Shown here: one piece after another, positions 8,719-16,800 of the stretch | Layout of the letters: every line of letters starts with the position of its first letter | Numbering within the stretch: the first letter of the stretch is position 1 | Assembly: GCF_014269285.1 (NCBI RefSeq) | Contig: NZ_JACOAF010000041.1 | Location: 271,086 to 335,085, forward strand | Direction: 5' to 3' | Source: Rufibacter sediminis | Lineage (GTDB): Bacteria; Bacteroidota; Bacteroidia; Cytophagales; Hymenobacteraceae | DNA: 64,000 nucleotides | Notes under the pieces: model-generated | The model's database searches: none | What the model saw: only the letters and a program-made list of their open reading frames with translations | Told to the model about the DNA's origin: nothing | Position numbers and translations under genes: made by a program

Positions 8719-9549
8719 ATGTCAACACTTGTACTCAGCGAAATTTTCATTTACCCTATCAAATCTTTAAGCGGCATCTCCCTCACCTCGGCGCAGGTAG
8801 AGGAACGGGGGCTGCAATATGACCGTCGCTGGATGCTGATTGACGACAGTGGCATTTTCCTGACCCAGCGCAAACTGGCCGAGATGGCGCTGCTGCAGGT
8901 GGCGCTCTCGCCCGAGGGGCTGGTGGTGACGCACAAAACCAAAGACCTGGCCCCGCTGCTGGTGCCCTATGAAACCAACAGCACCCGCTCCACGCTGGTC
9001 ACCGTCTGGGACGATATCTGCTTTGCGTTCATCGTGAGCCCCGAGGCGAACGCCTGGTTTTCTGAGGCGCTGGGCCTTAGTTGCCGCCTCGTGTACATGC
9101 CCGATAACTCCATCCGGCTCATTGACCCCAATTACGCCAAGCACAACGAGAAAGTAAGTTTCTCGGACGGCTACCCGTTCCTGATCATCGGGCAGGAGTC
9201 ATTGAACGACCTGAATGGCCGGTTAGAGGAAGAGGTGCCCATGAATCGGTTCAGGCCCAATTTCGTCTTTACTGGCGGACAGCCTTACGCAGAGGAGAAA
9301 TGGAAGACCTTTAAGATGGGCGATGTCCTGTTTTACGGGGCCAAGCCCTGCGGCCGCTGCAACGTGACCACCATAGACCAGGACACCGCCCAGGCTGGTG
9401 CTGAGCCCCTGAAAACGCTTTCCACGTACCAGAAGAAAGGCAGTAAAGTGATCTTCGGGATGAACCTGATTGGTTTGTCTACCGGAACTGTCAACGTAGG
9501 TGACCGCATCACGGTGATGGAGACCGGCAGCTCGTCTGGTGGGGAATAG
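8719..9549 (+). CDS. MOSC domain-containing protein (YcbX/mARC-like)
   Basis: 276 residues with a MOSC N-terminal beta-barrel (SEIFIYPIKSLSGISL to QYDRRWMLID) and a C-terminal MOSC domain. The molybdenum-cofactor ligand Cys is in PCGRCNVTTIDQDTA, the pattern of YcbX and mitochondrial amidoxime-reducing component proteins. Members bind sulfurated molybdenum cofactor and reduce N-hydroxylated compounds, usually with an electron-donor partner. No ferredoxin domain is fused here and no redox partner is adjacent. The ATG at 8719 is the first in frame. Confidence 0.88.
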   Translation: MSTLVLSEIFIYPIKSLSGISLTSAQVEERGLQYDRRWMLIDDSGIFLTQRKLAEMALLQVALSPEGLVVTHKTKDLAPLLVPYETNSTRSTLVTVWDDICFAFIVSPEANAWFSEALGLSCRLVYMPDNSIRLIDPNYAKHNEKVSFSDGYPFLIIGQESLNDLNGRLEEEVPMNRFRPNFVFTGGQPYAEEKWKTFKMGDVLFYGAKPCGRCNVTTIDQDTAQAGAEPLKTLSTYQKKGSKVIFGMNLIGLSTGTVNVGDRITVMETGSSSGGE

Positions 9550-9607
9550 GCTTTTGCCGTATCTTCGCCGGTAGAAGGAAGGAGTTAGCCTACCTGTATC
9601 GCTATTG

Positions 9608-9644
9608 GGTTTTAGGCCGGTTTTCTGAAAAAGAGCCCCAAAGC
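9608..9644. repeat. Dispersed palindromic element, copy 5
   Basis: GGTTTTAGGCCGGTTTTC then an AT-shifted right arm ending GCCCCAAAGC. It lies 58 nt after the MOSC stop. Confidence 0.5.
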
Positions 9645-9683
9645 TCCGCCTTCTACGTACATTTACTTTAAAACACGCGCGCC

Positions 9684-9941
9684 ATGACGCAACACAGCCG
9701 CTATCTAGTCACTGCCTCTGGGGGAGAGGAAATTGACCTCACGTACGCCAAGGAGTTACGCAGCAATAACTTGTTTCCCTTCGGGCTGCACAACTACGCC
9801 ATTTACCAGACCCCGGAAGGGCAGTTTGTGAAAGGCACCAACACCGGCAACCTGAACCTCATGCTGGACCGGTACGAGGTAATTGAAGAAACCGCCGCCC
9901 GCGGGTACGCCCATCCGCACCAGCGCGTGGAAGAAGAATAA
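9684..9941 (+). CDS. Small conserved hypothetical protein, 85 residues
   Basis: I do not recognise a named family. It has no signal peptide or membrane segment, is rich in charged residues, and ends in an acidic RVEEE tail. The composition and an ATG following a purine-poor leader are consistent with a real cytoplasmic protein, and a strong terminator closes it. It may be cotranscribed with the MOSC gene, although a palindromic element lies between them. Confidence 0.65.
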   Translation: MTQHSRYLVTASGGEEIDLTYAKELRSNNLFPFGLHNYAIYQTPEGQFVKGTNTGNLNLMLDRYEVIEETAARGYAHPHQRVEEE

Positions 9942-9974
9942 AAGAACGTATCACCCAGCAGGAACTCCTGCGTA

Positions 9975-10031
9975 CAATAACCCGATCATCCTCTCAGAAC
10001 CTTCTGGGGGGTGATCGGGTTATTGTTTTTT
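9975..10031 (+). terminator. Terminator after the 85-residue gene
   Basis: 14-bp perfect stem CAATAACCCGATCA / TGATCGGGTTATTG followed by six or more T. The loop is 23 nt. Confidence 0.85.
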
Positions 10032-10046
10032 AACTAGTTGATTCCA

Positions 10047-11414
10047 ATGCGATTTACGATATATTCTTCCCGGGTGCGTTTCCTGTTTTTCCTTTTTCTC
10101 TTTGGCGGGCTGATTTTCACTTCCTGTAGCCCGCAGAACACGTTGCGCGGGGTTTTCAAAAAGCAGTCTCCTTACGAGAAATACCAGGCCAGCCTGAAGG
10201 CGGCGAAGTTAGACGAGACGGCCCTGGGCCAGCAATGGATAGCGGCCGGCGAGCAGGCCTTGCAGAAAGCGGTACCCGTTAGCCTTCCCTTCAAAGAAAC
10301 CGGCTATTTCCCCGCTGATAAACCCTTGGCCGCCAGTTACCGGTTCACAGTGAAACAGGGGCAGAAAGTAGCGGTGAAAGTTCAGACCCAAGGCCAGCAG
10401 GTGCCCCAGGTGTTCATTGATTTGTTTGAGGCCAATCCAGACAATGCAGGCCAACCCAAGCAGGTCTCCTACGCCGATACCACCGCCCAGAGCCTGGAGT
10501 ATGAGATTGAGGAAGAACTGCCGCACGTGTTGCGGGTACAGCCCGAGTTGTTGCGGAGTGGTCAGTACACCGTCACCATTGAGACTTTGCCGCAATTGGC
10601 TTTCCCGGTGCAAGGCAAAGACAGCCGGGCTGTGCAGAGTTTCTGGGGCCAGGACCGCGACGCCGGGGCCAGAAGACACGAGGGCATCGATATTTTCGCT
10701 CCCCGCAACACGCCCGTGGTAGCCGCCGTGGAAGGTACGGTGACCCGGGTGAACGTGACGCCCATTGGCGGTAAAGTGGTGTGGCTCTCGGATGCAAAAC
10801 GGCAGCAAAGCCTGTATTACGCGCACCTGGACAGCCAACTGGTGCAGCCCGGGCAGCGGGTATCCATTGGAGACACGTTAGGGTTGCTGGGCAATACCGG
10901 CAATGCCATCACCACCGCGCCGCACCTGCATTTCGGGATTTACCGGTTTGGCCAGGGAGCGGTGGATCCTTTCCCGTACGTGCACCATGACCGAACCAAG
11001 CCTGCCTCCCTGCAAGCCGATGAGAAGAAGCTGGGCAACTGGGTGCGTACGGCCAGGTCCAACGCCAATCTGCGGTTAGCGCCGGCAGCCTCGGCCACGT
11101 CGCTGCAAACGCTTTCGCAGTACACGCCGCTGCAAGTGCTGGCCGGTTCGGGCACCTGGTACCGGGTGATGCTGCCCGATGGGCAGCAAGGCTACGTAGC
11201 TTCGTCCATGGTGGAGACGCTGGACAAACCAATCCAGGCGGTGAAGCTCACCCGCGAAGCCCCTTTGCTGGAGGCTTCCTCATCAGGGGCGGCTCCGCAG
11301 AAGAACCTCTCCGCCGATTCTACTGTGCGCGTTCTGGCCAAACAGGACGCCTATTGGCTGGTGAAAGATCCCCAGGGAACTACCGGTTGGATTCCTGCCG
11401 AAATGGCCCGCTAA
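10047..11414 (+). CDS. M23 family peptidase lipoprotein with SH3-like repeats
   Basis: 455 residues. The ATG at 10047 is preferred over the in-frame TTG at 10038. The signal peptide ends in a lipobox before the Cys of FTSCSPQ. An all-beta region covers about residues 50-180. The LytM/M23 zinc peptidase domain follows, with HEGIDIFAP (H-x3-D) and the closing HLHFGIY. Two SH3-like segments end the protein (WVRTARSNANLRLAP to QGYVASSMVE, and APLLEASSSG to TTGWIPAEMAR). These enzymes cut peptidoglycan cross-links or act as hydrolase activators. With all zinc ligands present, activity is likely at the envelope. Confidence 0.92.
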   Translation: MRFTIYSSRVRFLFFLFLFGGLIFTSCSPQNTLRGVFKKQSPYEKYQASLKAAKLDETALGQQWIAAGEQALQKAVPVSLPFKETGYFPADKPLAASYRFTVKQGQKVAVKVQTQGQQVPQVFIDLFEANPDNAGQPKQVSYADTTAQSLEYEIEEELPHVLRVQPELLRSGQYTVTIETLPQLAFPVQGKDSRAVQSFWGQDRDAGARRHEGIDIFAPRNTPVVAAVEGTVTRVNVTPIGGKVVWLSDAKRQQSLYYAHLDSQLVQPGQRVSIGDTLGLLGNTGNAITTAPHLHFGIYRFGQGAVDPFPYVHHDRTKPASLQADEKKLGNWVRTARSNANLRLAPAASATSLQTLSQYTPLQVLAGSGTWYRVMLPDGQQGYVASSMVETLDKPIQAVKLTREAPLLEASSSGAAPQKNLSADSTVRVLAKQDAYWLVKDPQGTTGWIPAEMAR

Positions 11415-11519
11415 ATGGACGAGGGCTGAACATTCCCATCTTTTCGGCCGTATTTCTGAAAGACAAACAACATTTCTTACCTCAAACGACAAAGAGAGCT
11501 ATGTTAACGTGAGAAGCAT

Positions 11520-11936
11520 ATGGCCGACGTATGGGCAGTCACCAGCGCGCACTCTTATATTTCGCTGAAATATGAGGATGAGCGGGACTGGTTTTATATC
11601 AAGTGGAACGGGCACATCAATTCAGATGATGTGATTGCTACTGCCAAATATTACCTGCAGCAGCAAGAAGAGAGGCGGTGCCCCAAACTTTTAAGCGATA
11701 AAAGCGAGGTGACCGGCGAGTGGGAAGAAGCCAATGACTGGCTGCAGTATGAATGGATGCCGCAGGTGGAACAAACCGGCTTGAAGTATCTGGCCATGGT
11801 CCTCTCCCGGGACATGCATGATCTGTCCACGGCGCAGGATCTCAAGCGCAGAATTTCCCCGGCCTGTAAGGTGGCCCTGTTCTATGATATCGCTTCTGCC
11901 ATCCGCTGGTTGTCTGCCCCTGAGCCATCCAAATAG
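11520..11936 (+). CDS. STAS/SpoIIAA-like hypothetical protein
   Basis: 138 residues without signal peptide. The layout (KYEDERDWFYIKWNGHINSDD, then PKLLSDKSEVTG, then LAMVLSRDMHDLSTAQDL and a final helix FYDIASAIRWL) resembles SpoIIAA-like/STAS folds in which a small alpha-beta protein follows a partner. The assignment rests on pattern recognition only. It lies convergent with the lipoprotein gene at 11955 and only 18 bp from it, with no clear terminator between. Confidence 0.6.
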   Translation: MADVWAVTSAHSYISLKYEDERDWFYIKWNGHINSDDVIATAKYYLQQQEERRCPKLLSDKSEVTGEWEEANDWLQYEWMPQVEQTGLKYLAMVLSRDMHDLSTAQDLKRRISPACKVALFYDIASAIRWLSAPEPSK

Positions 11937-11954
11937 CCCAAGGGCAGAAGCTGC

Positions 11955-12641
11955 TTACTGCTTGATCTCTTTTGCCAGGTCTTTGGCGTCTTTGGTGGTT
12001 TCCAGGGTGAGGTATTCGGCCTGCAGGGCTTTGATCTTGAGTTTGTCCTGCCCTGAGAGCTGATCTTCCACCAGGTCTTTCTTCTGGTTCAGGCGGCTGT
12101 AGATTTCGTCTACGTAGTCCCAGTCGGCGGCGGTCCAGTTGGCTCGGCGGGCGCGGACGTTCTGCAGGAACTGCACATAGGTGTCGCGCATCTGGTTGGC
12201 GGGCATCTGTACCTCCAGCGCATTGGGTGTCCCGAAGAATTCGGTTTCAAACCGCCGCAGCGTCTCCTGTTGTAAGGGCATCTGGCTTCTTTGCTGGTTG
12301 CGGGCTTCCCAGTTCTCGTATTTTCTCCTCAGCTCTTTGTACTCAGCCTTTGACTTTTCTGAAAGGCTGTCCATTCTGGTATCCAGCTGGGCGGTTTTCT
12401 CCTTGAATTCCTCTTTCACCTGCGGCCATCTTCTGGACGAGGCAGTATCTGCTTCCCGGCCGGTGCTGTCGGTTTTGTCTTTCATCCACTCGCGCAGCTC
12501 GGCCAGATCTTCTTCGGCGCGGGTTCTGGGTGGGTTGCCGGGGTCGTTGTTATTGGGCGAGGTGCGTTCACAGGCGGTGCCACCCAGCAAGCTGATCACG
12601 AGCGCACCGGCGGCCAGTAAGTTGGTATACAGAGGTCTCAT
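11955..12641 (-). CDS. Uncharacterised helical lipoprotein, paralogue of the protein at 20047
   Basis: 228 residues with lipobox LLGGTAC and a Pro/Asn-rich linker. The body is almost entirely helical and charged. It shares a C-terminal signature with the gene at 20047-20715: MR(D/E)xYxxFxQNVR, then RxNWTxxDWDY, then VED(Q/E)L and D(K/E)LKIxxLxxEYxTL. I know no named family. The sequence suggests an envelope-anchored coiled-coil protein. Convergent with the gene at 11520. Confidence 0.7.
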   Translation of the reverse strand: MRPLYTNLLAAGALVISLLGGTACERTSPNNNDPGNPPRTRAEEDLAELREWMKDKTDSTGREADTASSRRWPQVKEEFKEKTAQLDTRMDSLSEKSKAEYKELRRKYENWEARNQQRSQMPLQQETLRRFETEFFGTPNALEVQMPANQMRDTYVQFLQNVRARRANWTAADWDYVDEIYSRLNQKKDLVEDQLSGQDKLKIKALQAEYLTLETTKDAKDLAKEIKQ

Positions 12642-12768
12642 ATTGCTTTTTTGCTATCTATACGCAGAAATCTGAGCAGGGATTGTTATCGTCCAGGACG
12701 CGTTTGCTTCCCTGAGTCAGTAGGGCGGAGGATTCGACTGAAGGTAAGGATATAGGCAGGAAAGAGAA

Positions 12769-12820
12769 AAGGGTGTGTTTTGAGCCAGTTTTACGTAAAA
12801 CAGGCTCAAAACACACCCTT
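12769..12820. repeat. Dispersed palindromic element, copy 6 (near-perfect, 52 bp)
   Basis: Arms of 26 nt with a single mismatched pair; outer arm AAGGGTGTGTTTTGAGCC and its exact complement on the right. It lies 33 nt beyond the stop of the kinase gene, on whose transcript it could act as a terminator. Confidence 0.8.
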
Positions 12821-12853
12821 CCTTCAAGAAGTGATGACAGAGTGCCGATGGGT

Positions 12854-13468
12854 TTAAAACAAACCGAAAAGCTCTATGTTGATCCGGTCAATGATGTTGC
12901 CCAGGTCTTCCGGGTTCTGTACGAAGTCAATCTGATTGGCATCAATGACCAGGAGCTTGCCTTGCTTGTAGTTCGCAATCCATTGGTCATAGTGCTCGTT
13001 CAGGTTCTTCAGGTACGCCAGCGAGATGTTGTCTTCGTAATCACGGCCGCGTTTCTGAATCTGGCCAATCAGTTTGGGAAGATCAGATTTCAGGTAGACG
13101 AGCAGATCCGGGGCTTTCACCATCTTGGTCATCGACTCAAAGAGGTTGAAGTAGTTCTGGTAATCGCGGTCGCTCATCATGCCGGAGTGGTGCAGGTTCT
13201 TGGCGAAGATGTACGCGTCTTCGTAGATGGTGCGGTCCTGGATGACGCCGCTGGTGCGCTCGTTGATCTGTAATACCTGGTTGAAGCGGCTGTTCAGGAA
13301 GAAGACCTGCAGGTGGAACGCCCACCGGGGCATGTCTTCATAAAAGTCTTTGAGGTACGGGTTATTGTCTACGGCCTCCAGAAAAACCTCCCATTTATAA
13401 TGCTGGGCCAGTTTGGTGGCCAGGGTTGTTTTGCCGGCCCCAATGTTGCCTACAATTGCAATGTGCAT
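12854..13468 (-). CDS. Deoxynucleoside kinase (dAK/dGK family)
   Basis: 204 residues, the family's usual size. P-loop GNIGAGKTT at residues 7-15, catalytic Glu31 in FLEAVDNNPYL, the DR(T/S) motif at 78-79 in QDRTIYEDAYIF, and the lid segment QKRGRDYEDNI. Such enzymes phosphorylate deoxynucleosides using ATP in nucleotide salvage. Substrate preference (deoxyadenosine versus deoxyguanosine) cannot be read from the sequence. Single gene with a near-perfect palindrome behind it. Confidence 0.92.
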   Translation of the reverse strand: MHIAIVGNIGAGKTTLATKLAQHYKWEVFLEAVDNNPYLKDFYEDMPRWAFHLQVFFLNSRFNQVLQINERTSGVIQDRTIYEDAYIFAKNLHHSGMMSDRDYQNYFNLFESMTKMVKAPDLLVYLKSDLPKLIGQIQKRGRDYEDNISLAYLKNLNEHYDQWIANYKQGKLLVIDANQIDFVQNPEDLGNIIDRINIELFGLF

Positions 13469-13574
13469 GTGTCTCTACTGTTGTTAAACGCGGACGGCAA
13501 AAGTACGGGTTAAACAGCAGATTTTTGGCACATTATCTCAAAGCAAGGCAAAAAACGGGTACGGCGTGAGCACG

Positions 13575-14615
13575 TTAGCCCAGGGTGGTGCCTATCCACT
13601 CCACCACATCCATCAGGGAAATCCTGATCTTTGTCAAAAGCAGATCCTTTTCCTGCAAAGTGCCTTTTTTCCAGGCTTTCTGTTCCTGCTTGAGCTGTTT
13701 GTCCTCGGCTTTGGTGCGCGGGGTGGCCAGTAGCTGTGACAGGTCTGGTTTGCCGCCGTCTACCCAGCAGGTGTACCAGAAGGAGGCCGTTTTCTCGGCC
13801 GAGGCACGCATCCGGTCCTGCACCATGGTGCCCAAGGCCTGGTTGTAAGCACTGGCGAAGGCATCTGAGTAGCTTCTGCGGGAACGGCCGTTGCGTTCGG
13901 TGACGGTGTATTTGGTGGCCTCGGTGAAATTCTGGCTTACCTGTTTCTCAATGGCCAACAGCTGCGGGACCAGCGCGTGGGAGGCGCGTACCACTTCCCA
14001 GATCTCCTGCTCGGCGCTTTTGAAGTACTGCGCTTTCTGGTGCTTTAAGTTGTAGGAAGAAAGGTTCTGCTCCGGCAGTTTAGATTCCCAGAGGCTGTGC
14101 ATGCCGGTTTGGCCGGTCAGGTGGCCGTCGTGGTTCAGGCTGGTGTGCAGGGGAACGTGGGCGTCCTGGAGGTAGTGCGCCAGATCTGCCGAGTAGAACA
14201 GGATGCTGTCTTTGTCTTTTTTGTAAAAGGCCTGGGTTAACCGCTCCTTCAGTTTGATGACCTGCCACGGCACCAAGCCATATTTCTGCAAGGTGTCTAC
14301 GCTGTATTTGGCCGCGGCTGCGTCCCAGGCGTGGGGCATGTTTTCCAAGGGATGCTCGCCAAACGCCTCCAAATCTATGAAGTGCCGCGGCGCCTCGTTG
14401 GGGTCTGAACTGCGGCGCTCATCGGGCCGTACCGAGGTCTCCACCAGAAGCGTCATGTTCCGGTGGTAGAACTTCTGCATGTCTTTGGGCAAGCCGTAGA
14501 TGGCCAGTTGCTGAATCACCTTATGCCCGAAGAATCCCCAGGAATGTCCAGAAATAGAAGTGCTCAGAATGATTCCAAGTATTAATATAAATTTACTAAT
14601 ACGGTTGTAAAACAT
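13575..14615 (-). CDS. Zinc-dependent phospholipase C / S1-P1 nuclease family protein
   Basis: 346 residues from the ATG at 14615, which begins a clear signal peptide (MFYNRISKFILILGIILS) cut before a mature N-terminal Trp in WGFFGHK. An N-terminal Trp as zinc ligand is typical of this superfamily. Other candidate ligands are APRHFIDLEAFGEHP, HYLQDAHVPLHTSLNHDG and MHSLWES. The fold suggests a secreted phosphodiesterase; nuclease and phospholipase activity cannot be told apart by eye. A longer in-frame start at 14687 would overlap the GNAT gene and remove the signal peptide from the N terminus, so I reject it. Confidence 0.85.
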   Translation of the reverse strand: MFYNRISKFILILGIILSTSISGHSWGFFGHKVIQQLAIYGLPKDMQKFYHRNMTLLVETSVRPDERRSSDPNEAPRHFIDLEAFGEHPLENMPHAWDAAAAKYSVDTLQKYGLVPWQVIKLKERLTQAFYKKDKDSILFYSADLAHYLQDAHVPLHTSLNHDGHLTGQTGMHSLWESKLPEQNLSSYNLKHQKAQYFKSAEQEIWEVVRASHALVPQLLAIEKQVSQNFTEATKYTVTERNGRSRRSYSDAFASAYNQALGTMVQDRMRASAEKTASFWYTCWVDGGKPDLSQLLATPRTKAEDKQLKQEQKAWKKGTLQEKDLLLTKIRISLMDVVEWIGTTLG

Positions 14616-14683
14616 AGTGCTTTTATGTGACGATATTTTAGAAGGTAGGCAGGTGTTTTTGCCTGACCATCGGTTTGCCGGAA

Positions 14684-15202
14684 TCAACTGGTCTCTAAGA
14701 GATTCAGTTCCAAAATGTAGTCATTTAGTGTGAATTGGGCAAAAGGGATGTCTATAATTTTGGTGATTTTGAAACCAGACTTGAAATAGAAATGCTGGGC
14801 GGGGTTGTTGCGGTGTACGTTCAGTTCCAATTTCTCCGCCCCCAGGGCCTTGGTGCAAAGTATCACTTCTTGCAGAAGCCGTTTCCCGGCCCCCCGGCCC
14901 TGATAGGTCGGATGAATGTAGAGTTTGTTCAATTTGTACCGACGCTCAGCGGCATTAGAGAGGGAGTAGGAAGCAAAGGCCGCCGGGGTGCCGCCATAGG
15001 AGAGAAGCAGAAACGTTTGGCCTTCGGCCATCTGTCTCCGCAATGCCTCCAATGAATAGATTTCTGTTAGCATGAAGTCAATCTGTTCCCCTGAGAGGAT
15101 GCTTCCATAGGTGGGGTACCAGGTGGCGTGGGCAATTTCCCGGATGATCCCGGCGTCTGTAGTTGGGTGGATGGTGATGGAGTCTGAAGTCTGCACAGCC
15201 AT
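14684..15202 (-). CDS. GNAT family N-acetyltransferase
   Basis: 172 residues with the GNAT acetyl-CoA binding motif LYIHPTYQGRGAGKRLLQEV and the following LELNVHRNNPAQHFYFKSGF segment. It transfers an acetyl group from acetyl-CoA to an amine; the substrate is unknown. It lies upstream of the S1/P1-type hydrolase gene with a gap of about 70 bp, so the two may share a transcript. Confidence 0.9.
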   Translation of the reverse strand: MAVQTSDSITIHPTTDAGIIREIAHATWYPTYGSILSGEQIDFMLTEIYSLEALRRQMAEGQTFLLLSYGGTPAAFASYSLSNAAERRYKLNKLYIHPTYQGRGAGKRLLQEVILCTKALGAEKLELNVHRNNPAQHFYFKSGFKITKIIDIPFAQFTLNDYILELNLLETS

Positions 15203-15438
15203 AAAGAATAAAGTAAAGTAGCGGGGCCGGTAAACAAATGCGCAGCGGCATTCTAATGTTATTAGCCTCTGACGTTTCAGGAACCTGATGCGCCGCCCGC
15301 TGCTAAAGCCAAGACAAAGGTAATGGCCGCAACCCCTACAAACACGAAAAAACTTGAGACGTTGGTAAGGCCCTGTAGTTGAACAAGAAACAAAATTGCA
15401 AGAATTGGGAGAAGGGGTGAAGTCTGACTGGCGCGGTG

Positions 15439-15474
15439 CGTTTCAGGGCCGTTTTCAGGAAAATGGCCCTGAAA
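15439..15474. repeat. Dispersed palindromic element, copy 7
   Basis: Clean copy: TTTCAGGGCC / GGCCCTGAAA outer arms and GTTTTC / GAAAAT inner arms. It lies behind the terminator of the beta-barrel gene. Confidence 0.75.
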
Positions 15475-15526
15475 TAGATTTCGTAAATCCTCAATAATTT
15501 TGGCGAAGCGGAAAGGGGGAGATGCT

Positions 15527-15577
15527 AAAAAGCCAGGTTTTCTTTCCGCTGACAGCAGGAAAGAAAACTTGGCTTTT
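15527..15577 (-). terminator. Terminator of the outer-membrane beta-barrel gene
   Basis: 20-bp stem with one G-T pair between AAAAGCCAGGTTTTCTTTCC and its right arm; loop GCTGACAGCA. Confidence 0.8.
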
Positions 15578-15602
15578 CAGGAGAATAATAGCTGGCGGAA
15601 CT

Positions 15603-16160
15603 CTATCTGAGACGTACGCCCAGGGAAAGTTGAAAGACGTTGTTGGTATGGTCCAGCCCTTTGTCGCTGTCATCGCGGGTGTCAGAGATGCCCAGGTTGT
15701 AGCGGGCCGAGACCTGCAGGTTAGACACGTCATAACCCAAGCCCAGGGCAATGGCTCCGTCGTAGCGGTTGCGGGTATCGGTAATGTCCAGGGAGTTTCG
15801 GCCCTGTTTCCGGTGAGCGGCCAGCAAAATGCCAAATTGCGGACCTACCTGCGCGTGCAGTCCGCCGGAGATGGTTCCTTTGAAGATGAGCGGGATGTTG
15901 AGGTAGTTGAAGGTATACTCATAGTCCCGGGTATCCACGCCTTGCTGCGAGTACAGCACCTCGGGCTGCAGGGCAAACCGGCTGGAGATAGGCGTGGAAG
16001 CGTAACCCCCCACGTGGAAACCAATGCGCGGGTCCAGTTCGGTGCCGGGTATTCTGATGGTGGAGACGTTAAGTCCGCCCTTCAACCCCAGGCTGGTCTG
16101 GGCCTCGGCCTCCAGAAAACCACACCATACAAAAGCCACTAAGAATAAGATCTTCTTCAT
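15603..16160 (-). CDS. Outer-membrane beta-barrel (porin-family/PorT-like) protein
   Basis: 185 residues from the ATG at 16160, which begins the signal peptide MKKILFLVAFVWCGFLEAEA. The mature part is alternating beta strands (LGLKGGLNVSTIRIPG, RIGFHVGGYASTPIS, RFALQPEVLYSQQGV, LNIPLIFKG, HAQVGPQFGILL) and ends in LSLGVRLR, a typical outer-membrane terminal strand. This is the short 8-stranded barrel class common in Bacteroidota. Function unknown. Confidence 0.85.
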   Translation of the reverse strand: MKKILFLVAFVWCGFLEAEAQTSLGLKGGLNVSTIRIPGTELDPRIGFHVGGYASTPISSRFALQPEVLYSQQGVDTRDYEYTFNYLNIPLIFKGTISGGLHAQVGPQFGILLAAHRKQGRNSLDITDTRNRYDGAIALGLGYDVSNLQVSARYNLGISDTRDDSDKGLDHTNNVFQLSLGVRLR

Positions 16161-16229
16161 AAAACTGAAAACGTAAGAAATAAAGTAAGAGTGATACGGC
16201 AACCAGAAGCGGAAGATATGACCAGGCAC

Positions 16230-16740
16230 TCCGCTTTGGGCTGCAATATCCCTGCAAAGGTATCGGAAGGAACGGTTATTGCGAAAAGAAGCCCGGAGTT
16301 CTCCGGTTTTTTACGGCGGAAAGGAACTGAGGCAGGCCGATTGAAACCAACCAACTGGCCCCTAGAGCCGAGGTTCACTAATTATTACCCGCCAGAAATA
16401 AAGGTGGTAGAAATTGATGAGGAAATCTAAACCAACTAAAACCCTGCGGATTAACAAACGTTAAAGACAGAAAGCATGATTGGTTAAATGATGTCCTGAA
16501 CCAGATGTCGTAAAAGCTGAGCCGAATCGCTGACGTTAAAACTTAAATAAAATGGATCTTATGGTCTAGCTTTTTAAGGGATACGACAGTAGTACGCTTG
16601 GTCACACAAAGGCGAAAGCCACATCAGAAGTAGAGACGAAGTTATTTAACCAATACAGGGAAGCCTTCTCAAGAGAGAAGGCTTCTCGCGTTTACGTCCT
16701 CTCCATTTTAAGCCTCTTTTCCGGAAAATGCCCCTAAAGC
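16230..16740. other. Non-coding gap with hairpin and palindromic element
   Basis: Divergent-looking gap between the barrel gene start and the permease 3' end. It contains an 11-bp hairpin with AAGA loop (16660-16685, GAAGCCTTCTC / GAGAAGGCTTC) without a T-run. An open stretch ends at 16430 in the peptide PPEIKVVEIDEEI, reminiscent of short Bacteroidota peptides, but lacks a credible start codon. No gene is called. Confidence 0.4.
16706..16740. repeat. Dispersed palindromic element, copy 8 (degenerate)
   Basis: TTTTAAGCCTCTTTTCC / GGAAAATGCCCCTAAAGC. It lies 60 nt beyond the permease stop and abuts the terminator hairpin. Confidence 0.5.
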
Positions 16741-16742
16741 AG

Positions 16743-16785
16743 CATGCCGCTGCCTCGTCTTGAAACGAAACAGCGGCATGTTATT
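16743..16785 (-). terminator. Hairpin terminator of the permease gene
   Basis: 10-bp stem CATGCCGCTG / CAGCGGCATG, 18-nt loop. Confidence 0.6.
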
Positions 16786-16800
16786 CTTGAAAGGCAGAAC

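Noticed and set aside
12773-13273. Open frame starting MCFEPVLRKTGSKHT and similar ones at 36930-37235 and 37607-37957
   Set aside because: Their first codons are read from the palindromic repeats, and the rest is antisense to the kinase or dehydrogenase genes; these are artefacts of the repeat.
16191-16430. 79-codon open frame ending PPEIKVVEIDEEI
   Set aside because: The tail resembles short Bacteroidota peptides, but the upstream portion is antisense to the barrel gene leader and there is no start near the peptide.
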